Positions 38,801 through 51,900 of a stretch of 64,000 bases of DNA are shown in pieces. The notes under the pieces are model-generated. The model was not told the origin of the DNA and made no database searches. It was given only the letters and a program-made list of their open reading frames with translations. Within the stretch, counting starts at the first letter, position 1, and each line of letters begins with the position of its first letter. The stretch comes from Berberis thunbergii (Eukaryota > Streptophyta > Magnoliopsida > Ranunculales > Berberidaceae): positions 62,001-126,000 of the forward strand of contig QNQO01000807.1 of the NCBI GenBank assembly GCA_003290165.1, given 5' to 3'. A program made the position numbers and the translations under genes.

Positions 38801-41800
38801 AAACGGCTCCCAAACCGTACCCCGAAGCGTCAGTTTCTATCAAAAATGTTTTTGAAAAATTTGGCATTGCCAAAACCGGTACTTGCGTCATACACTTTTT
38901 AGAGCCTGAAAAGCTGCTTCTGCCTCAGAATTCCAGCCAAAGTTATCTTTCCTCAATTGCTCAGTTAATGGCCAAGCTATATCCCCATAACCTTTAACGA
39001 ACTTTCGATAATACTCTGTCAATCCCAAAAACCCTCGAAGCTCAGTGACGTTTTTAGGTGATTGTCAGTCCATCATTGCTGCAATTTTTGTTGCGTTGAC
39101 CGACACTCCTTTGCCGGAAATTACATGCCCCAAGTACGCTATTTCCCTTTGCCCAAACTCACACTTCTTGCGATTAGCGCACAATTCATGCTTTCTTAAC
39201 AACCCAAACACTGTATCTAAATACTGAATGTGCTCTCCCCATCCTGAACTGTAAACCAAAATATCATTAAAAAAATTAACACACACTTTCTTAAATGAGG
39301 TCGGAATACCTCGTTCATTAAAGATTGAAAAGTTGCCGGCGCATTTTTGAGCCCAAACGGCATTACTAAAAACTCGTAGTGTCCTTCGTGCATTCTGAAA
39401 GTGGTCTTCGACTCATCCCCTTCTCTGATGATACCCTGACTTGAGGTCCAACTTGAAAAAAATGTTGGCACCATGGAGCTCATCCAACAACTCCTCTATG
39501 ACTGGTATGGGAAATCTATCCGGAACTGTTTCCTTGTTTAATGCTCTATAATCCACACAAAACCGCCAACTTCCATCCTTCTTCACCAACAGCACTGGAC
39601 TTGAGAATGGACTCTTACTGGGCCGTATGGTCTGAGCTGTCTTCATTTCAGTCACCAACTTTTCAATTTCATCCTTTTGACATTGAGGATACCTGTATGG
39701 CCTCACATTGACAGGAGAAATACCCTCCCTTAAGCAAATAGCATGCTCATGACCCCTCATCGGTGGTAACCCATCCTGTATTTAGAAAATATCTTGGTAC
39801 TGTCTGAGTAGTTTCTCAACTTCAACAGGCATTACCCCCTGTTTCAAGTCAAATGTCATCAAATTCCCAAATTCACCCATACCCCTTGTTGCTCATGTTT
39901 GATTTCTCGAAGCATAGCTCTCAAAGAAATTAAGGACTTACCCAAAGTCGGGTCTCCTTTCAAAACCACCATTTAATCTCCTACCTTGAATTTCATCACT
40001 TGAGTCTGCCAGTTTGTGACCGTCGGACCCAATGATGCCAACCATTTCATACCCAAAATCACATCCGAACTCCCCAACCTCAATGGCAAGAAATCATCTA
40101 CCACAACAACCCCTAGCAAGCTTAAGGACACCCCTTTGCAAACCCCTTCCCCTTTTACTGTCTCTCCTGAACCCAACGTAACACCATACTCCCCTGTTGT
40201 GGAGATCGACAGACCCACTTTCGACACCAACTCCACTGAAATGAAGTTGTGGGTTGCTCCACAATCGACCAACACCACCACCGGTGTTTCACTAACCAAT
40301 CCCCTTAATCTCATTGTTTTTGGAGAAGAAAGACCAGCCACCGAATGAAGTGAAACTTCGACATTCGGATCTACTTCAACTAACTCCAATTCGGCCCTTT
40401 TTCCTCAAGAAGTTCTTCTTCTTCCTCCTCAAACCCTTCTTCCTCTTGAACGACCAACACTTGAAGTTCCTTACGCTTACACCTGTGACCGGGTGAAAAT
40501 TTGTCGTCGCAGCGGAAACACAACCCCTGCTCCCGCTTGCTCTTGATCTCCTCATCGGTGAGTCGCTGAAACTCGCCTCCCTTTTGAGTTCTCTCCAGAG
40601 ATCTCGATTGACCAGAAAGGTCGAATCCCTTAGGGTTTTCCATTCGTAATTGAGCATTTGGGCCTCCTTTTTGTACAAACAAGAAACTGTGTTTTTCCTC
40701 TATTTGTTGGGCCAACATCATGGCCCGGCCCAAACTATTCGGTTCCAAGACCCTCAGTTCAGCCTTTATCCGTGGTTTAAGCCCGTTAATGAATTTGCTT
40801 AGATACACCTCATCAGGAAGAGCTTCCAGTGGTGCGGACATGCTAATAAATCGTCTCCTATAATCGGCAACTGTAGTTTCTTGCTTTAAGGCTAAAAATT
40901 GTTCACACAGAGACCCTTCACTCGTTGCTCTGAATTGATTTAAAACCATTCTCTTTAGGTTCTCCCACAGCACAACTGGTCTTCTTTTGTGCTCCCATTG
41001 AAACCAAAGTGGTGCATCTCCCTCAAACCCAATTATAGATGCTTCTAATTTCTCCTCATTTGTATAACGATGAAGAGCAAAGAAACGCTCAGCTTTCATA
41101 ATCCAACCATCCGGATTTGACCCATCGAAACTCGGCATTTCAAGTTTTTTATATTTGAGGTCAAACCGATTTCCTGAATGAGTTGTGCCTCCATCTTATT
41201 CTCTAGATTGTTCAGACGCAGAGGCAGCTCGAGAAGCATCCTCTTGGAGTCTTACTAGCTGATCTATTTTCTGAGTCATGGAATGGAATTCCCTTCTCAA
41301 GGTCCCTATTTCTTCTTGAACCCCCCCAATTTGCTCTTCCACAATCTCTACCCTTGCAGACACAGTCCCCTGACTTGTCGACTTCCCTGTCATCCCAAGA
41401 TTGTTGCTCTGATACCAAATTTGATATGCACTGATATTCCCAAGCAGCAACTTAAAAGGAAATAAGAATTGTCTGACAGCAAAGAGTAGGAAGAAACAGT
41501 AAGGCAAACCTTTTATTGATGAAAGGAAGTGATGATACAAGGTGTACAAGCTTTCGAGAGGCTTGACTCTCCTCAACTCGAGCAACAGCTCTGTTTACAG
41601 AATTCTAAGATCCCCCATTATGACTGTCACCACTTCTATTTATACAATATACTTGTTTACAACAACTTGATAATTTGTTACAACTGATATCACAGCCTCT
41701 TGCCAGCTTGACATCCAGTCACAACTGATACAGCTATTTGCCAACTTGACATCCAGCCCTGCAACCTGGTTAGCTTTCTTGACAGAGCAGCAACTAACTG

Positions 41801-44800
41801 CTTCTAACTGCTTGGTAGCCTCTTCACTTCCTTGTCCCGCCTTGTGTAAACATGCCTAACTGGCGGCCTATCAGATGACTATCTCCTGATTAAGGGATGC
41901 TGTGTTGGCTCCAAGAAGAGGGTTGTTACTCTCCGACAAACCCTACTGAAGCAGACTTCTCGTTTTACATTGAGGAAATCAAGCTAAAATTCATTGATAC
42001 CTTAATCGTCTTAGTAAGGCAATCAGTTTTCTAAACTGAAGCTTTAAGTACTTGTTAGGAAGACAATTATCTTTAGTAGACTGTGAGATTGGGAACCCTT
42101 TGCAGTTTGTTTTATGTATGACTGTCTGAGAAAATTTTCATTTTTAACTGACGCTTGGACAGAATAATTAAGCTTCAATAATTTTGTTGTAGTTTGTTAA
42201 AAAAATTGCCTGATATACAAAATATGTTCCCCATGCAAAATTGCTCCCCAAAAATATTGTTTGAGCTGTATGATAATATTAGCAATGTAGATAATCTATA
42301 CTGCTGACTCAATTTTATGGTTTTGTTTTCGAAGTTCAGTTATGAAAATTGATGGTTATGCATCCTCTACCTAGTTTCATTGTTATCGATCCACTAAGAT
42401 ATCTTGATTTTTATTTCATTTATTTTGTTTTATTTTTTCAGGTTCTTCCAAGAAAAATGTTTGATTTTCTCGATGCTCCAGTCCCTTATATCGTGAGTTT
42501 ATAATATTTACTGGGAATGATCTCTTAGCCTTGATAAGAATCTCAGCTTTGAATTTCCATGTTCTTTCCTCATAAAAGTTATCAATGTCTTTGAGTCCCT
42601 TTTAATGTTTACTGGTTACTTGGACTTGCAAGGCTAGTCTGATCATGCTGGTCCAACTGTGGAAGTTCAGATTTTATAAACTTTCGGTAGATTATAAACT
42701 TTCGGTAGACTATAAACTTTCAGTCAGCTAGTGATATGAACAAAAACGTTTGTTCATTTATTGTAGTGTTGACAAAGGAGGAAGTTTAAGTCGTAAGTCT
42801 ATGTGATGATGCTATAGACTTGAAATTACAGTGTAACCTTAACCGCCCCAAGACATGTTCCCCTGGACCAGTTGATGCATTTTTTTTTTAACTTGTTAGT
42901 TCAATGTGCATGAATGCTCAGTTATTTGAGCAAGGTCAAATTATTCACCCAGGCACTAAATCTCTTGAAAATGTATCAGATGTCAAGTGGCTCTTTATCT
43001 GTTGTTTCAACATATTCCCATCAGGTTAGGCTGATATACTCTATTTGCAAATTCTTCTTGCTTCACATGATGTCTTTTTCAATCCGTCTAGCATAAAAGT
43101 TGCAGTTTCAGACTGTTGTTATCTTCACGAAACCCTTCACTTGACTCCAATATATTGGAATAGCTTTCAAGTGGATACTGAAACAGGAAAGTCCCTTTAA
43201 GTTTTAAAAAGTTAGAATCCAAGCACCACAAAAAGAAAAGAGATGAAGAGACGAGAATGAGAAAATTAGAGACACGTGAACTTCAATCACTGGATCCTTC
43301 TCTTTTCACATATCTGATATATCTTCAGCACCCTGTGATAGAACCCTCGTGGATAACAACATCATCCTTGCCCAAAGAAGACAGAATCAAGTTGTGGTGG
43401 TAAAGAAGTTTGGACTCTAAAGTTGTCTTTTTTTTTGCCGAAACAGAAAATAATCATAAGAGTCCATCTTCATGTTTCTTTAAAACATCCAACTTTGCTT
43501 TTGAAGTGATGATTATTCTTTTATCCAGTCTTGCATTCCTTGCATCGTTACTATTTCAATGACTTCAATAGTGGAATATGTTCAACACGTTGTTGTGGGG
43601 ATATGAAGGAGAGAGAGAAGGTAAAATTTATTAATGTGAGGAAACATAATTACATACAAAAAGGAGAGCGTGGACCCCAGAGTTTTTGGGGACCAAATAT
43701 AATGTTTTCCAGGTATATAGTTAAATGAGCATGCTCATATCTTATTAAGCATGCTTGCTTGTAGATTATTTATTATATCGATTACTTTGAAGCATCTATG
43801 GTTTGGTAGAATAATGTTATCTTATCTCAATTCTGTAGGTTGGCATACAACACAAACCAACTGACCTGAGGATTAGGACAGCTAATCTTATAAATGTTGA
43901 TGTGAACAAGGACAAGGTTTGTTATATTTTTATAAAAAAATTCACAGTTTAATTTGCCTTACTAGGGATCTTAGAGAAGTAAATCACTTTTTATTTATGA
44001 TGCTTTACTTAGGATTCCCTATAAATTTGTTGTATAAACATGTTTGAAAACCACTTTGATTTCATGGTATTTCTCTTATCTCTAGCTATAGAACCCATAA
44101 TTAAGTTGGGATAAATTGACATGCCTCTATGGTTCAACATCAAGGTCAATGGAGAGCCTTGGGATGAAACTGTATCCCTGAGATCATTATATTATGTAAT
44201 TAACTACTAATGACATTTTAGGTTTATGAAAAATGTGTCAATCTCTAAATTTAGGTCAGCATTTGGAAGGGTTAGCATACACAAGTGTTGTGATTGAATA
44301 AGATTTGTTATCTCTCCTGCAATTCACTAATAGCTGAAAGTATCAGTCATTGTATTTTTCATTCTTCATTCTAGATCATGTGAACAAAACTACATGCAAT
44401 ACATTCTTCATTCCACATTTTGGGTCCATAAAAAATGTCACCTCTAAACGTAAGTGATATTTATTTTGAGTTTTTATTTTCTTCAAGGTGAGGAAAGTTT
44501 GAAGGCTCCACATTTATTGTCTGTGTATACTTAGGTCCAGTAGAAATAGGTGTAAGCTGATCTACATAATAAGTATGAGCACTCTAGAAGCACTAAGATG
44601 GGCAACAATAAATTGAAGTAACGCAAAGCCTCTGCGTCACGTGTCACTTACCAGTGCTTTCAATAACTTACCAATCAAACATATTTTACAATCTATCACT
44701 ATTAATTAGAAGAAAAAGTTCTGACGCATTTTTTTTTTTTTATTAACAATCAAGACAAACATGTTTCTTCAATTGGATTTATAACTCATGGATGGGACCA

Positions 44801-47800
44801 ATCTAACCCCACCCTGGCTCTCTATTTTTCTGTACTTAATGAGATCTCACCCCCCCCCCCCCCCCCCCCCCCCCCCAACACGCGCCTTTGCAGAGGTGGT
44901 TAATTGGAGATAATATCGGCAGTTCAAGAGGGGTCATTAGCCATTGCGAGCAACTGGTTTTTCACTATAGCCACTGTTTGCATGTTGGGTTTCTCCAAAA
45001 GAAAATTTCAAGTCTGAGTTTTTTTCATAAAGATGGTTATCTTGGATTTACACTCTATACCATGATAGCCATTAAAATTGGTATTTTTTCCTATTTTCTG
45101 TTAACGACAAGAGCATTGGTCAACCTCGACCTTGACTATGATCATAACATTTTTTTTTTTCTGATTCTTTCCCTTTAACATGCAGTCATCTTCATCATCA
45201 TTATTCTTGTCACCATCAATGCCTTCATCATCACCTGAGCCTTGTCCCAAATGTAGGACTCATCCTATTTCAATTCTGAATCTCGCATGTAGTATTGATT
45301 TCGAGTTTTACAGTTATTATTTAGTCTCAATGTTATTTTCAACTTTGTGTGTACCCTTAAGCTTCCAGGTTGCTCCAAAGGTAATATTGGTGAGTGTATT
45401 TTCGAATTTTAGAGTAACGGCTAGAAAGTAACAGTATAGATTCCAAATAATCCCATCTTCATAAGCATTTCAGCTGACACAATTTGGTTTCGTTTTTATT
45501 CAATAAATATAAGATAGAAATTTTTTGAGTGTTTTAGCATTTTACTAGCTCCATTCTCCAGTTGATGTAAATCTGAAGACTATTACTTCTCTGCAGGTAA
45601 AGATGTGCTACTTACCCTCTCTTCCTCGACATAAAGAGCTTTTTGCTGAGCTGGCACCAATCCATGCCAGATTAGCAGGTCAGAGCAATATAGCTAAAAA
45701 GCACCCAGTTCATAAGTGCAATGAAGTGCAGGTATTTCAAAATATCCCCCTTCCCCATGCTGAAAGTTTATTTTCTTAATAGACATCAGTTTCATGTGTT
45801 TTCAGTAGAGAGAATTTTCTTTTCCTATTAATATATATATTTATTATTATTATTATTATTATTTTTTAATTTTTTAATTTTTTTTCATATGAACCTCTCA
45901 TCTTTCTTTGCATTATGCTTCATTAGTTGATCTGTAAAGTCAGTTATCTTTTGAAGGAAATGTGAATTGAATGCATATTAATTATCGAATTAGTTTTTCT
46001 TTAAAGCAGTGTACAGGTTAAATTATTTGCTTCAAGGTGTATCTTTTGTGTAATATAGTGGACACTGATTTCTATAACCAATAAAGAACATTGTTCCGTA
46101 CTTCTAATGTTATTTCTAACTTAGTAAGAGTATTGATGCCATATATTTAAAAAGACAAGAATACTACAAATATTATCACTCAACTAGGAATCCACTTCCC
46201 TTATTGATACAGAAGTATCTTCTTTTAGGGACCTGGGGTTCGGGGCAGATCCCTGGAACAGGGGTTGACTGCCCGAAAGGTCCACATAATTTTGGAGGTT
46301 TCTAAATTAGTTTTTTGTTGGAACAGGAAAGCTCTCCTTGCATGACAAGGAAAGTGAAAAGTGATTCCTGAAAATACTTTACTCCTTATTTGGTTTGGAA
46401 TTATTTAGCATGAGTGTTTTTGTATGTAGGCTTAGGCATCTAGGAAATACAACTTGTTTAGCAGTCTCGAGAGCATTGTAATCTTTGTTAGTTAATAAGA
46501 TGGCAAAGGTTGGAACACATTGATTGTCTCTTCTTCTCTTTTATTTTCCACACAACTCTGAATCGTTGGGTTTCTCCCATTGGCTACAAAAAAAATTGGT
46601 TTAAAAGTTAGATAAAAGAAATTGGAATAAAGGCTTTTGAAAATTGTTATAACAATAATGGAATTGAATGTGAAAGTAACAAACATAAAATCCTTAGAAA
46701 TCAATGTGCCCATACTCATATGGACATTGATTTCTAAAAACTGCTCCCTCTCGGAACTCTTTCGCTAGATTTTTTGTATGTGGCCCGCAATTCGCAAGAA
46801 TCGGGCATTTAGTTATTTGGAGGATAATGTGGGGGAAACAACTCTTCCAGCCTATTTAAAGACACTTTATTTCTATTAAAAAAAAACATGTCGACACGTA
46901 TAGATACTCCCATCGGACAATCTTTACTTAAATCAATAACTTTCACATCATCATTATCATCATCAAAGCCCATTCCCAATATTCTTGGGGTTACACATAT
47001 TTTGGTTCTCCAAGCAATGCGGTCTTCTCACATATCATCGCCTAATCCAAGCTCAAAGATGTCTTTCTTCACTGCCTTCATCCAAGTTTTTGACGGTCGT
47101 CCCCTCCGTCTACACCCTCCACTAACTTGCCAATCTAGACATTTTCTAATTGACATCGTGCTTAGTCTCCTCCAAACGTGACGAAACCACGTTAAACGCA
47201 TTTTTCTAATTTTTTCCTCTATGGGTGCTACACTTTAAGTATCGCCTAATTCTTTCATTCCTAATTTTATCCTTACGGGTTTTACTACACATCCATCTTA
47301 ATATACACATTTCTGCTACCGCTATCTTATGCATATGTTGTCTCGTAATAGCTCAATATTTTGAACCGTAGAGCATGACTGGCCGAACAATTGTGTTATA
47401 ACATTTTCCTTTTCACCTTGCAGACATCCTTCTATAGTATAATACTCCCGACATCATTTTTCATTTCATCCCACCAGCTTTAACTCTATGGTCTACATCT
47501 TTTCTAATAGCCACATTCTTTTGAATTATAGATCTCAGATATCAATAAGCCATCTGGAACCTCCACGCCTTCGATCTCAATTAAATTACTCCTCCCTCGT
47601 GATTCACAACCAAAGTTGCACACTAGATATTTTGTTTTTAAACAACTAATTTTAAAACCCTTACTCTCTAATGCCTCCCGCCACCTATCTAATTTCTGAC
47701 TTATGCCTTCACTAGTCTCATCAACAAGGATGCACCGACTCTCCGAAAACCCCCCGAATCACGCGTCAAATACGTGTCGGACACGGATTCGCGTACGACA

Positions 47801-48956
47801 CGCGTTGGACACGTATTGGACACGCGGTCAACGGTCAACATTCGTTGACTGGGTCAGACACGGTCCAGACACGGTCTAGACTTAGTCAAAATACGTTGAC
47901 TCAAAATTTATTACATACCCGATCCCTTCCTCCCTCCTCCCACACAGCGACAGCATAAACCAAAATTCGAAAACCCTAAGGACTGAGAATCGATCGATTT
48001 CGACTACAGAATCGATCGATTTCGACTACAGAATCGATCGATTTCGACTACAAAATCGATCGATTAAGACTACAAGAATCGATCGATCGATCGATTTCGA
48101 CTACAAGAAGTCAGAACATGGATCATCGATCGATTTCGACTACAAGAATCGATCGATTTCTTTCGACAGAGAGGACTGAGGACTATAAAGAGCAAAGAAT
48201 CGACAGAGAGGACTGAGGAATTCGGAGCAAAGAACCATGGCGTCCTCCTCGACACCAGGTACTTTCGATCGATCGATTTCGTTTATTTTATTTTTTTTCT
48301 GCTTTTCTGAGTACTCTCAACTCTGTTACTGTTAGGTTCCTCATTCCTGTGATTTATTTCATGAATTCATCGACCCTTCATCGATCGATTTCTGTTTTTT
48401 TTTTTTTTTTCTCTGCTAATCTCTGCTTTTGCTGTTCCTTCCTCGTTCGATTTCTGTTTTTTTCTGTTTTTTTTTGTTTTTGCTATTCGATTGTTGTTCG
48501 ACCCTTCATGATTTGTTTTTTTTTAACTGTGATTCCTGTTTTGCTGGTTTTTTCTTTTCTTTTTCTTCAGTCTTCGTATATATGAAAGCATGAAATACTT
48601 CAATTACCTTACCCCATATTTAACTTGCACGTATTGACTGAAAGTGAAAACTGAAAACTAAATAAGAAATTAAAATTGGTTTTAGGCCAAGTGACTGGAG
48701 ATGATCTTTGGAAGCATGTGATAAGATTAGGAAGACCAAATGAAGGTGGGGGAAACCTTAGATGGAAGTGTAACTATTGTCAGAAAGAATATACAGGCTC
48801 TCTTACTAGATTTGAATGAATGAATTTGAATGTATTATTGATATCATGATATGTTTGAATTTGATGAGTTACAAAAAATATATATTAAAAAATTAAGTTT
48901 GACCGTGTCGCCGAGTCGCCGAGTCCTATTTTTTTGAAAATTGCCGAGTCGCCGTG

Positions 48957-48998
<42 letters not shown>

Positions 48999-51900
48999 AT
49001 CCTTGCTCATCAATTAAGACAATATCATCTGAAAATAACATGCACCAAGGTACATCTTCTTGAAGATGTCTCGTCAACTCATCCATGACCAAAGCAAAGA
49101 GGTATGGATTTAAAGCCAACCCTTGATGTAGTCCTGTTACTGGGAATTTACTGGACATCCCGCATATTGAGCGAGCCTTTGTTACAGTCCCTTCATACAT
49201 ATCCTTAATGATGTCGATATAACATTGAGACACTTTCTTCTCTCCAAGCACCCACCAAATTAACCCTCTTGGGACTTTATCGTAGGCTTTCTCCAAATCA
49301 ATAAAAAACATATGCAAACTGTTACATTTCTCTCGATATTTTTCTATAATTTGCCTAAGCAAGAAGATGGCCTCCATAGTAGTGGACCTATCCCTCTATA
49401 GTTCAAGCAGTTCTGAATATCCCCCGTGTTCTTATAATTAGTACCACAATGTTGCCTCCAAGAATCTGACATTTTTCTAGTTTTCAAAATCCTATTAAAG
49501 TGCCTAGTTAGCTATGGAATCCCAACTTCTCCTAGACATTTTCATGCTTCAATTGGTATATCATCCGGTTCAACTGCATTCACTGTCTTCATTCTTTTCA
49601 AGGCTTCTCTTACTTCTTTGGCACTAACTTGATGGAACATACGATGCTTCCCTGTGAAGCATATCCCTCCAAGTTTAACTCCCCTACATGTGTCCCATTG
49701 AGTAGGTTCTAAAAGTAATCCCTCAATTTATCTAAAATAGCTTTATCCTGTATTAAAACTCTTCCATCCTCATGCTTAACACACTTAACATGACTTAAAT
49801 TTCTGGTTTTTCGTTATCTCACTTTAGCTATTTTGAAGATATCCTTCTCCCCTTCTTTTGTACCTAGCCTATTATACAAATCATCATATGCTCTTTTTTT
49901 AGTTCTCCTACTGCTTTACTACTCAATTTCTTAGCTTGCTTATAAAGCTCATAAGACTCTGGGCATCTATCTCGTTGCCCCTCCTTAAAACATCTTTTCT
50001 TTTTCGTAATGGCTTGTTGTACATCAGCGCTCCACCACCACATCTTATCATATCCACCTCCTCTTTTGGCATCTCCTAACTCTTCCTTCGTCTCTTTTCT
50101 TAAACGTTCGCCAAATGCTAAAAAATATCTGTGATAGTAATCCAATCATTTGGTTCTAGATTCTCCCAACCCTCTGTAACTGACTGGTCACACAGTCTTT
50201 CTAGCACACATCTCTCTGTAAGGTCCGCCACTTAATTCTCGATCTAACCTGTCTTTTAGCAATACGACCCCTACTCTTAAAACAAAATCGAGGGTTAATA
50301 ACCTATATTGGTTTGTTAGACATTCTCCTGATATAACTTTACAATTTTTACACCTATCTAGATCGTGTCTCCTAACAAGAAAATAATCCATTTGACTTTA
50401 TTACACCCACTCGCAGATGTCGCTAAGTAATTTTTCCACTTTTTAAAAAGTATTTATGATCCAAAAATCCTTAACGAAAGCAAAATCTAGTAAAAATCCC
50501 CATAGCCTTGACCTCCATGAATCCTCTCATATCCAACTCTATCCTTACCGACATGGCTAATCAAATCTCCGTCTAGAAAAACTCTATCGAAAAAGGGATT
50601 TCATGAACCAACTCCTCTAAAGAGTCAGTCTCCTCGTCTAAACTCACTTGAGGCGCATACGCACTAATAACATGCATTATCTGTAGTTCTAGAGCTAATT
50701 TAATACTTATGATTTTATCTCCAAACCTCCTACCCAAGGATGCACAGACACATACACGGACACGGGCATGACACGGTGACTCGACAATTTTAAAAAAATT
50801 AGGACTCGGCGACACGGCGAAACGGTCAAACTTTACTTTTTATTAAATTTTATTTTTTTATAACTCATATGAACATAAACAACCTAAAGCTTTAAATTGT
50901 TTAAATTTTTTACTTTTGAAACTGGAAGAGAAAAGCTTAATAAGAGAGACAGAAAAATTTACAGAGATGCTCGGATAGTCAAAGTTTACTGGGAAGTGTA
51001 TCTAATTTACTAATTGTTTCAAAATAGTGTGTAATTCTGTATCTAAGAGCAAATTAGTCATCATAAACAAATAAATCAAATTACTGAGAAATTATATAGC
51101 AAAATACCATTTTTTGTGTGTATTGTATTTAATTTAGAGCGAGGGAAAAAACGACCTTGATGACGTCTGATGTACCATCAAATGAAAATGTCAGTCAAGA
51201 ACCCTCAGATTGAGTACGGCGTGAAGATATGCTCTAATTGAAGCAACCCCTCTCCCCGACTGAAGGAATCGAAGAATTGGCAATTGCAATTGCAATTTCA
51301 ATTGAGTGCAGTAGAACTGGCGTTTCTTCAAGAACTACTTTCGAAAACTAGTAGAGAAAAATAGGAAAAAAAATCAAGAAAAATAGGGAAAGAAACACTG
51401 AGCGTGTCGGAGCCGAGTCGATCTCAGTCAACGTGTCTTGACCCTTGACCGCGTGTCGGCCGTGAATCCGTGTCCAACATGTATCCGACTCTCGAAATGG
51501 AAGTTTTCCGAAGAGTCCTTGCATCCTTGCTCCTACCGCATCCTTAAAATAATTATCTACCATTATTTTCATCCCATTCCTAGTTCCATCTATTTCAGAA
51601 TAGAAAAATTTGAACCCTCCTTCTAAATCTTTGGCCTTGTTATTCTTCCACTTTGTCTTTTGGAAACAAGCTACGTTTACCTTCCTCCTATGCAGGACGT
51701 CTACTAGATCTATTGACTTACCAGTCAAGATTCCTACGTTCCAAGAGGTTAATTTAATCATTATAGTTCTAGCCTGGACTGGTTTTTACTCGACCCGTCC
51801 AGAATGGTGCGAGAACCCTTGCCTATTTAACACTACAGTCGGACACCGCTGCAGTGCGCCTTGCTCGTTTGTCACTACACAAGAGCGTAGATGCAGCGTG

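Larger units (their letters stand above)
38393..41873 (-). mobile_element. Ty3/gypsy retrotransposon, 5' LTR to RNase H, 3' end missing
   Basis: Minus-strand order: LTR 41873-41422, primer site 41417-41406, gag, protease, reverse transcriptase and RNase H, breaking off after the region before integrase. Integrase and the 3' LTR are absent. The gag style, short LTR and Met-tRNA primer suggest a Reina-like chromovirus, but the chromodomain end is not present to confirm it. It lies in DENN intron 12, opposite to the gene. Confidence 0.85.

Noticed and set aside
38393..41873. Endogenous plant pararetrovirus
   Set aside because: Order gag-protease-RT-RNase H with a true LTR and Met-tRNA primer site, and no movement protein; this is a gypsy retrotransposon.
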